Origin: Lachnospiraceae bacterium
GTDB lineage: Bacteria > Bacillota_A > Clostridia > Lachnospirales > Lachnospiraceae
Length of the DNA: 5,370 bases
NCBI GenBank assembly: GCA_017613055.1
Contig: JAGAES010000016.1
Span: forward strand, 1 to 5,370
Direction: 5' to 3'
Shown here: piece by piece, positions 1-5,370 of the stretch
Layout: each line of letters starts with the position of its first letter
Numbering within the stretch: position 1 is the first letter of the stretch
Notes under the pieces: model-generated
The model's input: the letters and a program-made list of their open reading frames with translations, nothing else
Database searches by the model: none
Told to the model about the DNA's origin: nothing
Position numbers and translations under genes: made by a program

Positions 1-203
1 CGGTACATGATACCGGAAGTTTCTGGTACGGTTTCGGCTCGTTTTTCCTGCCGATTATCGGGTTGATTGCCGGCTATATATTCCGAAAGAATAACTATAT
101 CCGGAATTACAAGTCCTGTAAGAAGGGAGCCGTCGGCGGTCTGATTTTCCGCGCCGTTGTGATTCTGCTCTTCGTCATTTTGATTCTGCTGGCATATCGA
201 TAA
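1..203 (+). CDS. C-terminal part of a small two-helix membrane protein (5' end outside window)
   Basis: The frame whose first full codon is at position 3 stays open to a TAA at 201-203 and gives 66 residues; the start lies upstream of the window. The fragment has two hydrophobic segments: residues about 8-27 (starting WYGFGSFF, with a Pro in PIIGL), then a basic polar linker (RKNNYIRNYKSCKKG, 28-42), then a very hydrophobic segment at 47-65 ending in AYR-stop. The pattern DTGSFWYG..., a helix, a basic linker and a second helix resembles the C-terminal half of small clostridial membrane proteins that often carry an N-terminal zinc ribbon. That resemblance is from memory, and no zinc ribbon is visible because the N-terminus is missing. 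The next gene starts 3 bases after this stop, so the two are probably co-translated. Specific function unknown. Confidence 0.75.
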   Translation, partial: VHDTGSFWYGFGSFFLPIIGLIAGYIFRKNNYIRNYKSCKKGAVGGLIFRAVVILLFVILILLAYR

Positions 204-206
204 CCT

Positions 207-1478
207 ATGAAACGTTACTACGGAGCAAAACAGAATGTGACAAAGCCGGTGGAGAAGATTACGCTGGATGACCGTACGGTCTCCAAAAAGCGAATCTTCT
301 TCATCGCTTTGTTTTTATGCATCGGTTTCGGCGCGTTTGCCTATGCGTTTACGCATCTCGGAAGAAGTGAGAAGGGCTGGCAGAAGGTTACCATAGACAT
401 TGGGACGGAAGAAAGCAGCTACTATGATTTCACGCTTATGTATGAATTCGGAAAAGGAGAAAAAAGCGCGAAACGCGAGAGAAGGGAACTGTCCGAAACA
501 TACGGAAACCTGACGAGAAAGGCTTTTATTCTGTTTGATCGCTCGAAGGAATATGACGGCTTCAGCAATCTCTGCACGGTGAACCGTCATCCGAATGAGA
601 CGGTAACCGTCGCCTCTGATTTGTACAAAGCGTTCGAGAAGTTTGCCTCCTATAACGACAGCCGGATTCTGTACCTCGGAGCGCTTACCGAACATGTCGA
701 GGCACTTGTTTCAAGCGACAGCGCAGAAGCGCTTTCGGAATACGATCCGTACACCAATGAGTCCGTTCGGGAATTCTTCAATAAGACAGCCGGATTCGCA
801 ATGGACCGGGACGCGGTGCAGCTTGAACTGTGCGGGGATAACCGGGTCATTCTTCACGTTTCCGATGATTACCTCACATTTGCCGGGGAAAACGGTATTG
901 TGAACTTTATTGATTTCGGCTGGACGAAGAATGCCGTCATCTGCGATTATCTGGCGGACACCCTGATCGGGAAGGGCTTTAACAACGGTATTCTGACGAG
1001 CTATGACGGCTTTACCCGGAATTTCTGCGCGAGCGAAAAGGCGTTCGACTATGCGCTCGTTTTCTTTGAAGACGGGGAACCGCGAACTTCCGGCGCCATG
1101 AATTATCAGGGAAAGAAGAATTTTGTATGGTTCCATGATTATCCCATGCACACATTTGACGGTATGGGGCGTGTGCTTATGCTGCAGGACGGAAATAAGC
1201 GGCATACGTATCTCGGCACCGACGGCCTTCCGCATTCGGCCCTTTCGGAGCTGCTTGCGTGGTCGGAAGCGGATTCCTGCACGGATATCGCGCTCTCCAT
1301 GGCGAAGTATTATATCACCGATCACTATTCCGGCGACGACCTTCGCGCCGGGGCGGGAGCGAAAGGCATTTCGGTCCTGACGGCCGAAGAAGCCGGGCTG
1401 CTTCATACCAATGATTGGAACGTCACATTTGACGGAAATACCCGGACGATTGTACGGGTTCCGTATTCCGTAGAGTAG
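207..1478 (+). CDS. Membrane-anchored, divergent ApbE-like protein (putative degenerate FAD:protein FMN transferase)
   Basis: The product has 423 residues. A basic N-terminus (1-29) precedes one hydrophobic helix at about 30-48 with no lipobox Cys, suggesting a signal anchor with the remainder outside the membrane. The extracytoplasmic part follows the order of ApbE flavin transferases: FSNLCTVN (119-126) at the place of the family's S-x-LN region; VTVASDLYKAF (133-143) like its V-x-VS-x-EL helix; DFGWTKNAVICDYLADTLIGK (about 236-256) like DLGGIAKGYAADRVAELL; HTYLGTDGLP (333-342) over HIIDPRTGYP, keeping H, G and P but losing the D; and TDIALS (359-364) over ADALAT, keeping D360 with Ser for Thr at 364. 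The glycine-rich GGDI flavin-contact motif is replaced by SYDGFTRN (265-272). Canonical activity is therefore doubtful: it may bind flavin, or be an enzyme-dead scaffold. ATG at 207 has no visible Shine-Dalgarno and lies 3 bases after the upstream stop, suggesting translational coupling. The gene itself is certain; the family call is an inference from motif order. Confidence 0.6.
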   Translation: MKRYYGAKQNVTKPVEKITLDDRTVSKKRIFFIALFLCIGFGAFAYAFTHLGRSEKGWQKVTIDIGTEESSYYDFTLMYEFGKGEKSAKRERRELSETYGNLTRKAFILFDRSKEYDGFSNLCTVNRHPNETVTVASDLYKAFEKFASYNDSRILYLGALTEHVEALVSSDSAEALSEYDPYTNESVREFFNKTAGFAMDRDAVQLELCGDNRVILHVSDDYLTFAGENGIVNFIDFGWTKNAVICDYLADTLIGKGFNNGILTSYDGFTRNFCASEKAFDYALVFFEDGEPRTSGAMNYQGKKNFVWFHDYPMHTFDGMGRVLMLQDGNKRHTYLGTDGLPHSALSELLAWSEADSCTDIALSMAKYYITDHYSGDDLRAGAGAKGISVLTAEEAGLLHTNDWNVTFDGNTRTIVRVPYSVE

Positions 1479-1497
1479 AACGGGAAAGGAGAAGAAC

Positions 1498-2283
1498 ATG
1501 GCTTGGGGCTTGGCATTTCTGATCGTGCTTCTTTGGATTGTCGGAACGTCCTTACTGTATGGTATCATCGAAGCACTCGATAAGCGGTATCATTTTCAGT
1601 CGCGTGAAGGTTTTGCCGGTCTCGGTCGATGGCTTTACCGGATCTTATTTACGATTGTTCCTCCGATCTTGTTCCTTGCAGTCAATCTTCTGATCCGCGT
1701 CTGCGCACGGTTCGGCGTTCTCTGGCTGATTATTGTTCTGATTGCGGAAATCGTCTGCATTCCTGCTTACTATTTCTTAAAAGCGATGCTTCAGAGTCCT
1801 GCCCGCTTAGCAAGAAAAGCCCGGCTTGAGGAGGGAGATTACGCCCTGTTTGAAGAGAACTTTTATAAGGAGCATTCAAGGCATAGAGAATTTGACGGGC
1901 AGGCCCCTTATACATACCTGTGGTATCAGTTTAACGATATGGCAGGAAGGATTTCCTACGGACATTTCTTCTGCCCGAAGAAGCGCAGAAAGGCTTACGC
2001 GGAAGCAATCATCGAAAACAACCGGGATATTCTCCCGGAGATTACCCGGTGGGATTATTATGATGACCCGGAAATCGGAAACGGGTATGACAGCGTGCTC
2101 GTATTATACTGCGGAGAGGAAGAACGAAAGATGGAGATCAACCGCGACAGCGCGAGGCTTTTTCTGTGGCTTTGCCTTAAGCAGTTTATAAAGAACTTTC
2201 CGGCTTGTGTGCTTCAATTCTTCATAAAAACCGGAAGGTTTTTGAATCCGTTCCGATGGTTTAAAAAGAAGCAGGAATCATAG
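1498..2283 (+). CDS. Multi-pass membrane protein of unknown function
   Basis: I do not recognise this 261-residue protein. The start is supported by AAAGGAG at 1485-1491, six bases before ATG, and the gene begins 19 bases after the preceding stop, so it probably shares that operon. Three transmembrane helices are visible at residues about 4-24, 48-67 and 73-94. They are followed by a charged soluble region (about 100-218) rich in aromatic and acidic residues, for example YTYLWYQFNDM (138-148), HFFCPKKRRK (156-165) and WDYYDDPE (185-192). A further hydrophobic, possibly amphipathic, stretch (220-243, containing LFLWLCLKQF) leads to a basic tail (RWFKKKQES). The layout suggests a membrane hairpin plus a cytoplasmic domain that may re-contact the membrane; topology is inferred. 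No catalytic motif is evident. Its partner may be the ApbE-like protein encoded just upstream, on position alone. Confidence 0.8.
   Translation: MAWGLAFLIVLLWIVGTSLLYGIIEALDKRYHFQSREGFAGLGRWLYRILFTIVPPILFLAVNLLIRVCARFGVLWLIIVLIAEIVCIPAYYFLKAMLQSPARLARKARLEEGDYALFEENFYKEHSRHREFDGQAPYTYLWYQFNDMAGRISYGHFFCPKKRRKAYAEAIIENNRDILPEITRWDYYDDPEIGNGYDSVLVLYCGEEERKMEINRDSARLFLWLCLKQFIKNFPACVLQFFIKTGRFLNPFRWFKKKQES
2194..2243 (+). repeat. Inverted repeat with T-run inside the 3' end of the preceding membrane-protein gene
   Basis: AACTTTCCGG at 2194-2203 pairs over ten bases with CCGGAAGGTT at 2231-2240 (one T-G wobble), and the right arm runs into a total of five T (2239-2243). The 27-base loop is long for an intrinsic terminator, and the structure lies 40 bases before the stop codon, within coding sequence. 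It could act as a weak or early terminator for the upstream operon, since no other terminator is visible before the gpmI promoter. It could equally be chance. Confidence 0.3.
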
Positions 2284-2292
2284 AAAAACTGC

Positions 2293-2320
2293 TTGCATTC
2301 GAAAATAATTATGTTACAAT
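2293..2320 (+). promoter_or_regulatory. Predicted sigma-A promoter of gpmI, extended -10 type
   Basis: A -35 box TTGCAT (2293-2298), a 16-base spacer, and a -10 box TACAAT (2315-2320) preceded by TG plus one base (2312-2314) make an extended -10 promoter. An A-rich stretch (GAAAAA, 2283-2288) lies just upstream. The expected transcription start is around 2326-2328, leaving a leader of about 48 bases. It begins immediately after the stop codon of the preceding gene, which separates gpmI from the upstream membrane-protein group. Confidence 0.7.
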
Positions 2321-2323
2321 ACC

Positions 2324-2349
2324 ATTCGGAATAGGAATGAGAACCGAAT
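2324..2349 (+). repeat. Inverted repeat at the predicted gpmI transcript start
   Basis: ATTCGG (2324-2329) and CCGAAT (2344-2349) form a perfect 6-base inverted repeat around a 14-base centre holding the tandem GGAATA/GGAATG. It overlaps the predicted +1. It could be an operator or, if transcription starts slightly early, a 5' hairpin. Short and unproven. Confidence 0.3.
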
Positions 2350-2374
2350 TCAGACAGAATAAGGAGAATAGATT

Positions 2375-3937
2375 ATGGCTAAGAAACCTACGGTTTTGCT
2401 GATCCTCGACGGATACGGACTGAACGACAAGACAGAAGGCAACGCGGTTGCACAGGCGAAGACGCCGGTGATGGACCGTTTAATGAAAGAATATCCCTTT
2501 GTTAAGGGAAATGCTTCCGGTATGGCGGTAGGCCTTCCGGACGGACAGATGGGTAACTCCGAAGTCGGACACCTCAACATGGGTGCCGGCCGCATCGTTT
2601 ACCAGGAGCTGACCCGTATCACGAAGGAGATCATGGACGGCGACTTCTTTAAGAACGAAGAACTGCTCGCTGCCGTAGAGAACTGTAAGAAAAATGACAG
2701 TGCGCTTCACCTGTACGGACTTCTTTCCGACGGCGGCGTACACAGCCATAACACGCATCTGTATGCGCTTTTAAAGCTTGCTAAGGATCAGGGCCTTAAG
2801 AAGGTTTACGTACACTGCTTCCTTGACGGACGTGACACACCTCCGGCAAGCGCAGGCGAGTTCGTAGCCGCTCTTGAAGAGGAGATGGCCAAGATCGGCT
2901 GCGGCGAGGTCGCTTCGATCAGCGGCCGTTACTACGCAATGGACCGTGACAAGAACTGGGACCGTGTCGAGAAGGCATATGCCGCACTCGTTTACGGCGA
3001 AGGAAACACCGCGGACAGCGCTTCCGAAGCAATGAAGAACACTTATGCCGCAGGCGTTACCGATGAGTTCATGATTCCGACCGTAATCCTTAAGAACGGC
3101 GCTCCGACGGCAACAATTAAGGCAAATGACTCGATCATCTTCTTCAACTTCCGTCCGGACCGCGCCCGTGAGATCACGAGAACGTTCTGCTGCGAGGATT
3201 TCGACGGATTTGAGCGCCGCAACGGCTTCTTCCCGGTGAAGTACGTATGCTTTTCCGAGTATGACGTTACGATCCCGAACAAGACGATCGCGTTCAAGAA
3301 GATAGAGATCACCAATACGTTCGGCGAGTGGCTTGCGGCCCAGGGAATGAAGCAGGCAAGAATCGCCGAGACCGAGAAGTACGCACACGTTACGTTCTTC
3401 TTTAACGGCGGTATTGAGGCTCCGAATGCGGGCGAGGACCGTATTCTTGTCGATTCCCCGAAATATGTTCCGACTTATGATAAAAAGCCGCGTATGAGCG
3501 CTTACACGGTTTGTGACGAGCTCAGCAAGGCCATCACCAAGAAGGATGAGGACGGAAACGCATATTACGACGTGATCATCTGCAACTTTGCGAACCCGGA
3601 CATGGTAGGTCACACCGGCGTGCTTCCGGCAGCAATCGAGGCAATCGAAGTTATCGACAAATGTGTCGGCGAGATCGTTACCTTTATCAAGGAAGTTGGC
3701 GGACAGCTTTTCATCTGTGCGGACCATGGAAACGCAGAGCAGCTTCTCGACTATGAGACCGGCGCTCCGTTTACCGCTCACACGACCAATCCGGTTCCGT
3801 TTATCCTTGTAAACGCGGATGAGAAATACACGCTTCGCGAAGGCGGATGCCTTGCGGACATCATTCCGACGCTCATCGAACTGATGGGTAAGGAGCAGCC
3901 GAAGGAAATGACCGGAAAGAGCCTGCTTGTAAAGTAA
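2375..3937 (+). CDS. gpmI: 2,3-bisphosphoglycerate-independent phosphoglycerate mutase
   Basis: This cytoplasmic glycolytic enzyme interconverts 3- and 2-phosphoglycerate using two metal ions (Mn2+ in related Bacillota enzymes) and a phosphoserine intermediate. The 520 residues are slightly longer than the usual ~510. The alkaline-phosphatase-like metal site and nucleophile are visible: LILDGYG with D12, GNSEVGH with S62 (the phosphorylated Ser), NPDMVGH with D409 and H413, ADHGN with D450 and H451, and TAHT with H469. The inserted transferase domain supplies substrate contacts: GGVHSH (H123), FLDGRDTPP (D151, R153, D154), SGRYYAMDRD (R185, R191), NFRPDRAR (R260, R263) and K335 in ETEKY. Nothing catalytic is missing. 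The start is set by AAGGAG at 2361-2366, eight bases before ATG. The extra length may come from a KKDEDGNAY loop at about 389-397. It is transcribed from its own promoter and lies upstream of secG. Confidence 0.98.
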   Translation: MAKKPTVLLILDGYGLNDKTEGNAVAQAKTPVMDRLMKEYPFVKGNASGMAVGLPDGQMGNSEVGHLNMGAGRIVYQELTRITKEIMDGDFFKNEELLAAVENCKKNDSALHLYGLLSDGGVHSHNTHLYALLKLAKDQGLKKVYVHCFLDGRDTPPASAGEFVAALEEEMAKIGCGEVASISGRYYAMDRDKNWDRVEKAYAALVYGEGNTADSASEAMKNTYAAGVTDEFMIPTVILKNGAPTATIKANDSIIFFNFRPDRAREITRTFCCEDFDGFERRNGFFPVKYVCFSEYDVTIPNKTIAFKKIEITNTFGEWLAAQGMKQARIAETEKYAHVTFFFNGGIEAPNAGEDRILVDSPKYVPTYDKKPRMSAYTVCDELSKAITKKDEDGNAYYDVIICNFANPDMVGHTGVLPAAIEAIEVIDKCVGEIVTFIKEVGGQLFICADHGNAEQLLDYETGAPFTAHTTNPVPFILVNADEKYTLREGGCLADIIPTLIELMGKEQPKEMTGKSLLVK

Positions 3938-3958
3938 GTCCGAATCCGAAAAATGTGC

Positions 3959-3987
3959 TTGCATTTCCCGCAGTGATATGATAGAAT
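3959..3987 (+). promoter_or_regulatory. Predicted sigma-A promoter of secG, extended -10 type
   Basis: TTGCAT (3959-3964) and TAGAAT (3982-3987) are separated by 17 bases, with TG plus one base (3979-3981) directly before the -10 box. GAAAAA (3948-3953) lies upstream. The design and the ten bases around the -35 box match the gpmI promoter. The expected start is around 3993-3995, giving a leader of about 40 bases. No terminator is visible between gpmI and this promoter, so secG probably also receives gpmI read-through. Confidence 0.7.
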
Positions 3988-3993
3988 CAATTG

Positions 3994-4011
3994 CGTGTCA
4001 AAACTGACATG
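3994..4011 (+). repeat. Short hairpin at the predicted 5' end of the secG transcript
   Basis: CGTGTCA (3994-4000) pairs with TGACATG (4005-4011) around the loop AAAC, a 7-base stem with one G-T wobble. It sits exactly at the expected transcription start. It may shield the mRNA 5' end from decay or, as DNA, be an operator. No T-run follows, so it is not a terminator. Confidence 0.4.
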
Positions 4012-4024
4012 TATGATTTGTTTT

Positions 4025-4030
4025 GGAGGT
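4025..4030 (+). promoter_or_regulatory. Ribosome binding site that fixes the secG start
   Basis: GGAGGT lies four bases before ATG at 4035. An in-frame TTG at 4023 would overlap this site and add four residues (MEVP); it has no ribosome binding site of its own, so the ATG is preferred. Confidence 0.85.
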
Positions 4031-4034
4031 TCCG

Positions 4035-4289
4035 ATGAAACCGTTATATCTTGTATTAGTTGTTATATATTGCATTATCTGCATTTCCCTTGTTGTTATC
4101 ACATTGATGCAGGAGGGTAAGAACGCAGGTCTCGGATCGCTTTCCGGTGCGAATACGGATACTTACTGGAGTAAAAACAAAGGCCGTTCCGCTGAGGGTA
4201 AGCTGATTCTCGCAACGAGAATCCTTGCTGCGCTGTTCATTGTCCTTTCCATTGTTTTGGCATTGAAGGGCTGGCCGCACTCTGTATAA
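4035..4289 (+). CDS. secG: Preprotein translocase subunit SecG
   Basis: SecG is the small, non-essential partner of the SecYE channel; it helps SecA-driven protein export across the cytoplasmic membrane. The 84-residue product has the expected two helices (about 4-24 and 58-77) joined by a loop. The loop carries the family signature: LMQEGKNAGLGSLSGA (24-39), then DTYWSKNKGR (42-51), matching the LLQ-x-GK-x-AGL...G...F/W-x-KN(K/R)(A/G)R pattern of Firmicutes SecG, with the basic EGKL lead into helix two. Length is close to the usual 75-85. It has its own promoter and is followed by a strong terminator. It is paired with rnr, as in Bacillus and Streptococcus, where secG, rnr and smpB are neighbours. 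Confidence 0.96.
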   Translation: MKPLYLVLVVIYCIICISLVVITLMQEGKNAGLGSLSGANTDTYWSKNKGRSAEGKLILATRILAALFIVLSIVLALKGWPHSV

Positions 4290-4303
4290 AAGAAAGTATA
4301 TCG

Positions 4304-4337
4304 AAGGCACTCTGAGCAATCAGGGTGCCTTTTTTAT
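4304..4337 (+). terminator. Intrinsic terminator after secG, directly upstream of rnr
   Basis: GGCACTCTGA (4306-4315) pairs over ten bases with TCAGGGTGCC (4320-4329), one T-G wobble, around the GNRA-type tetraloop GCAA. Six T follow (4330-4335). AA at 4304-4305 can pair with the first two T. It lies 15 bases after the secG stop and ends 30 bases before the rnr start, leaving no room for a promoter, so rnr expression probably needs read-through. In the reverse direction there is no good T-run. Confidence 0.88.
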
Positions 4338-4365
4338 CGAATCGGAAAATCCCCAAGGAGGGACA

Positions 4366-5370
4366 ATGTTTCAGGAAGAAAAGAAGGAAATGATAGCCGC
4401 ACTCATATGCGACGAGAAATTAAAGCCGATGAAGTTCCGCGAACTCGCCGGCTTTCTCGGCATACCGAAACAGGAGCGCGGCGAACTGTCGGAAATACTC
4501 GACGCGCTTTTGAAGGAAGACCGCATCGCGGTTGACAGCGAGGGCCGTTACGTGAACGACCGCGCGCTGCATGTGACCGGGGAGTTCTTTGCTACCGGAA
4601 GGGGCTTCGGATTTGTCCGCCCCGAAGGAAGAGGCGCGGATGCCGACATTTATATCGCGGAAGAGAAAACGCTCGAAGCCATGCACGGCGATACGGTGCA
4701 GGTGACCGTCATAAAGCAGGCGGATCCCGATCCGGACCGTCATATGCGTGCGGAGGGCGAAATCGTCAAAATAATTACGAGAGCCAATGAAACCGTTGTC
4801 GGAACGTTCTTCCGGGACGGTTCGATCGCATTTGTCCGCCCCGATAACCGAAAGCTCGATTTCGACATCTTTGTTTCGAAAGAGCATACGAAGGGAGCGC
4901 AGGAAGGGCAGAAGGTCGTATGCCGCATCAAACATTTCGGCACGAAGAAGCGTAATCCCGACGGCATCGTGACGGAAATTCTCGGCAGTCTCGGCGATCC
5001 CGGGATCGACGTGCTTTCGGTAATCCGTTCGTACGGAATCCCGACCGATTTTCCGCAGGAAGTGCTTGCGGAAACGGCAGGCGTGCCGCAGAAGGCGGAC
5101 CCCGGGGAAGTATCCAAGAGGCTTGATCTCAGAGATATCCCGACCGTTACGATTGACGGAGAGGACGCAAAAGACCTCGACGACGCAATCACGATCGAAG
5201 AGCATGACGGGACGTTTACGCTCGGCGTGCACATTGCCGACGTAAGCCATTACGTGACGGAAGGATCGGCACTTGACGACGAAGCGCAGAACCGCGGTAC
5301 AAGCGTTTATTTTGCGGACCGTGTGATTCCGATGCTTCCGCGCGAGCTGTCGAACGGCATCTGCTCCTTA
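4366..5370 (+). CDS. rnr: Ribonuclease R (3' end outside window)
   Basis: RNase R is a cytoplasmic 3'-to-5' exoribonuclease of the RNase II/RNB family that degrades structured RNA and, with SmpB and tmRNA, clears faulty mRNA on stalled ribosomes. The 335 residues seen are about the first half of a usual 700-760. An N-terminal winged-helix-like segment (about 6-62, KFRELAGFLGIP, ending in RYV) is followed by two cold-shock RNA-binding domains: the first with GRGFGFVRPEGR (78-89), the second with GTFFRDGSIAFVRPDNR (146-162). The RNB domain starts at about 250. Its metal-binding motif TIDGEDAKDLDDA is intact: D264, D270, D272 and D273 have the D-x5-D-x-D-D spacing of the E. coli RNase R catalytic Asp. 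HIADVSHYV (289-297) and the RVIPMLPRELSNGICSL stretch also fit. AAGGAGG at 4355-4361, four bases before ATG, sets the start. The frame is open to the window edge with no damage seen. Confidence 0.97.
   Translation, partial: MFQEEKKEMIAALICDEKLKPMKFRELAGFLGIPKQERGELSEILDALLKEDRIAVDSEGRYVNDRALHVTGEFFATGRGFGFVRPEGRGADADIYIAEEKTLEAMHGDTVQVTVIKQADPDPDRHMRAEGEIVKIITRANETVVGTFFRDGSIAFVRPDNRKLDFDIFVSKEHTKGAQEGQKVVCRIKHFGTKKRNPDGIVTEILGSLGDPGIDVLSVIRSYGIPTDFPQEVLAETAGVPQKADPGEVSKRLDLRDIPTVTIDGEDAKDLDDAITIEEHDGTFTLGVHIADVSHYVTEGSALDDEAQNRGTSVYFADRVIPMLPRELSNGICSL

Noticed and set aside
711..1568. A 285-residue minus-strand open frame crossing the ApbE-like gene and the next gene's start
   Set aside because: It spans the junction of two well-supported + strand genes and lacks domain or start signals of its own.
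2771..3964. A 397-residue minus-strand open frame opposite gpmI
   Set aside because: It lies wholly over the certain gpmI gene, has no recognisable domain or ribosome binding site, and is a by-product of gpmI codon choice.
4023..4034. TTG start for secG at 4023
   Set aside because: It overlaps the GGAGGT ribosome binding site that serves ATG 4035, and has no site of its own.
4263..4290. Candidate rnr promoter TTGAAG - 16 bases - TATAAA at the end of secG
   Set aside because: The expected start, around 4297, would lie about ten bases before the terminator hairpin, so most transcripts would end at once; the -35 box is also poor.
4299..4341. Direct repeat TATCGAA (4299-4305 and 4335-4341) flanking the terminator
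   Set aside because: Seven bases over this distance can arise by chance, and nothing between looks like an inserted element.
4420..5250. A 276-residue minus-strand open frame opposite rnr
   Set aside because: It overlaps the intact RNase R motifs on the other strand and shows no protein family features.

Overview
The window reads as a piece of a low-to-mid GC Bacillota (Firmicutes) chromosome, most likely a Clostridia/Lachnospiraceae-type genome. This is inferred from strong AAGGAG-type ribosome binding sites, extended -10 promoters, the type of SecG, and the secG-rnr gene order familiar from Firmicutes. No tRNA, rRNA, CRISPR array, insertion sequence or phage gene was seen. Every supported gene lies on the + strand; the long minus-strand ORFs are read as shadows of these genes.

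Positions 1-2283 hold an accessory, membrane-centred group: the C-terminal end of a small two-helix membrane protein, a membrane-anchored protein that looks like a highly divergent ApbE-family (FAD:protein FMN transferase) relative with altered active-site motifs, and a three-helix membrane protein of unknown function. The genes are separated by 3 and 19 bases and probably form one operon. The link to ApbE is by eye and needs a profile search.

Positions 2284-5370 hold housekeeping genes. gpmI (cofactor-independent phosphoglycerate mutase, complete, all catalytic residues present) has its own extended -10 promoter. secG (translocase subunit) follows with a second promoter of nearly the same design, and then a strong intrinsic terminator. 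rnr (RNase R, cut by the window edge) begins only 30 bases after that terminator with no visible promoter between, so it probably depends on read-through from secG. In many Firmicutes, smpB and the tmRNA gene follow rnr; here that region lies outside the window.

The parts most worth a second look are the degenerate ApbE-like protein and its two membrane neighbours, the matched promoter pair with inverted repeats at the predicted transcript starts, and the terminator placed directly in front of rnr. I see no convincing new defence or mobile system here.
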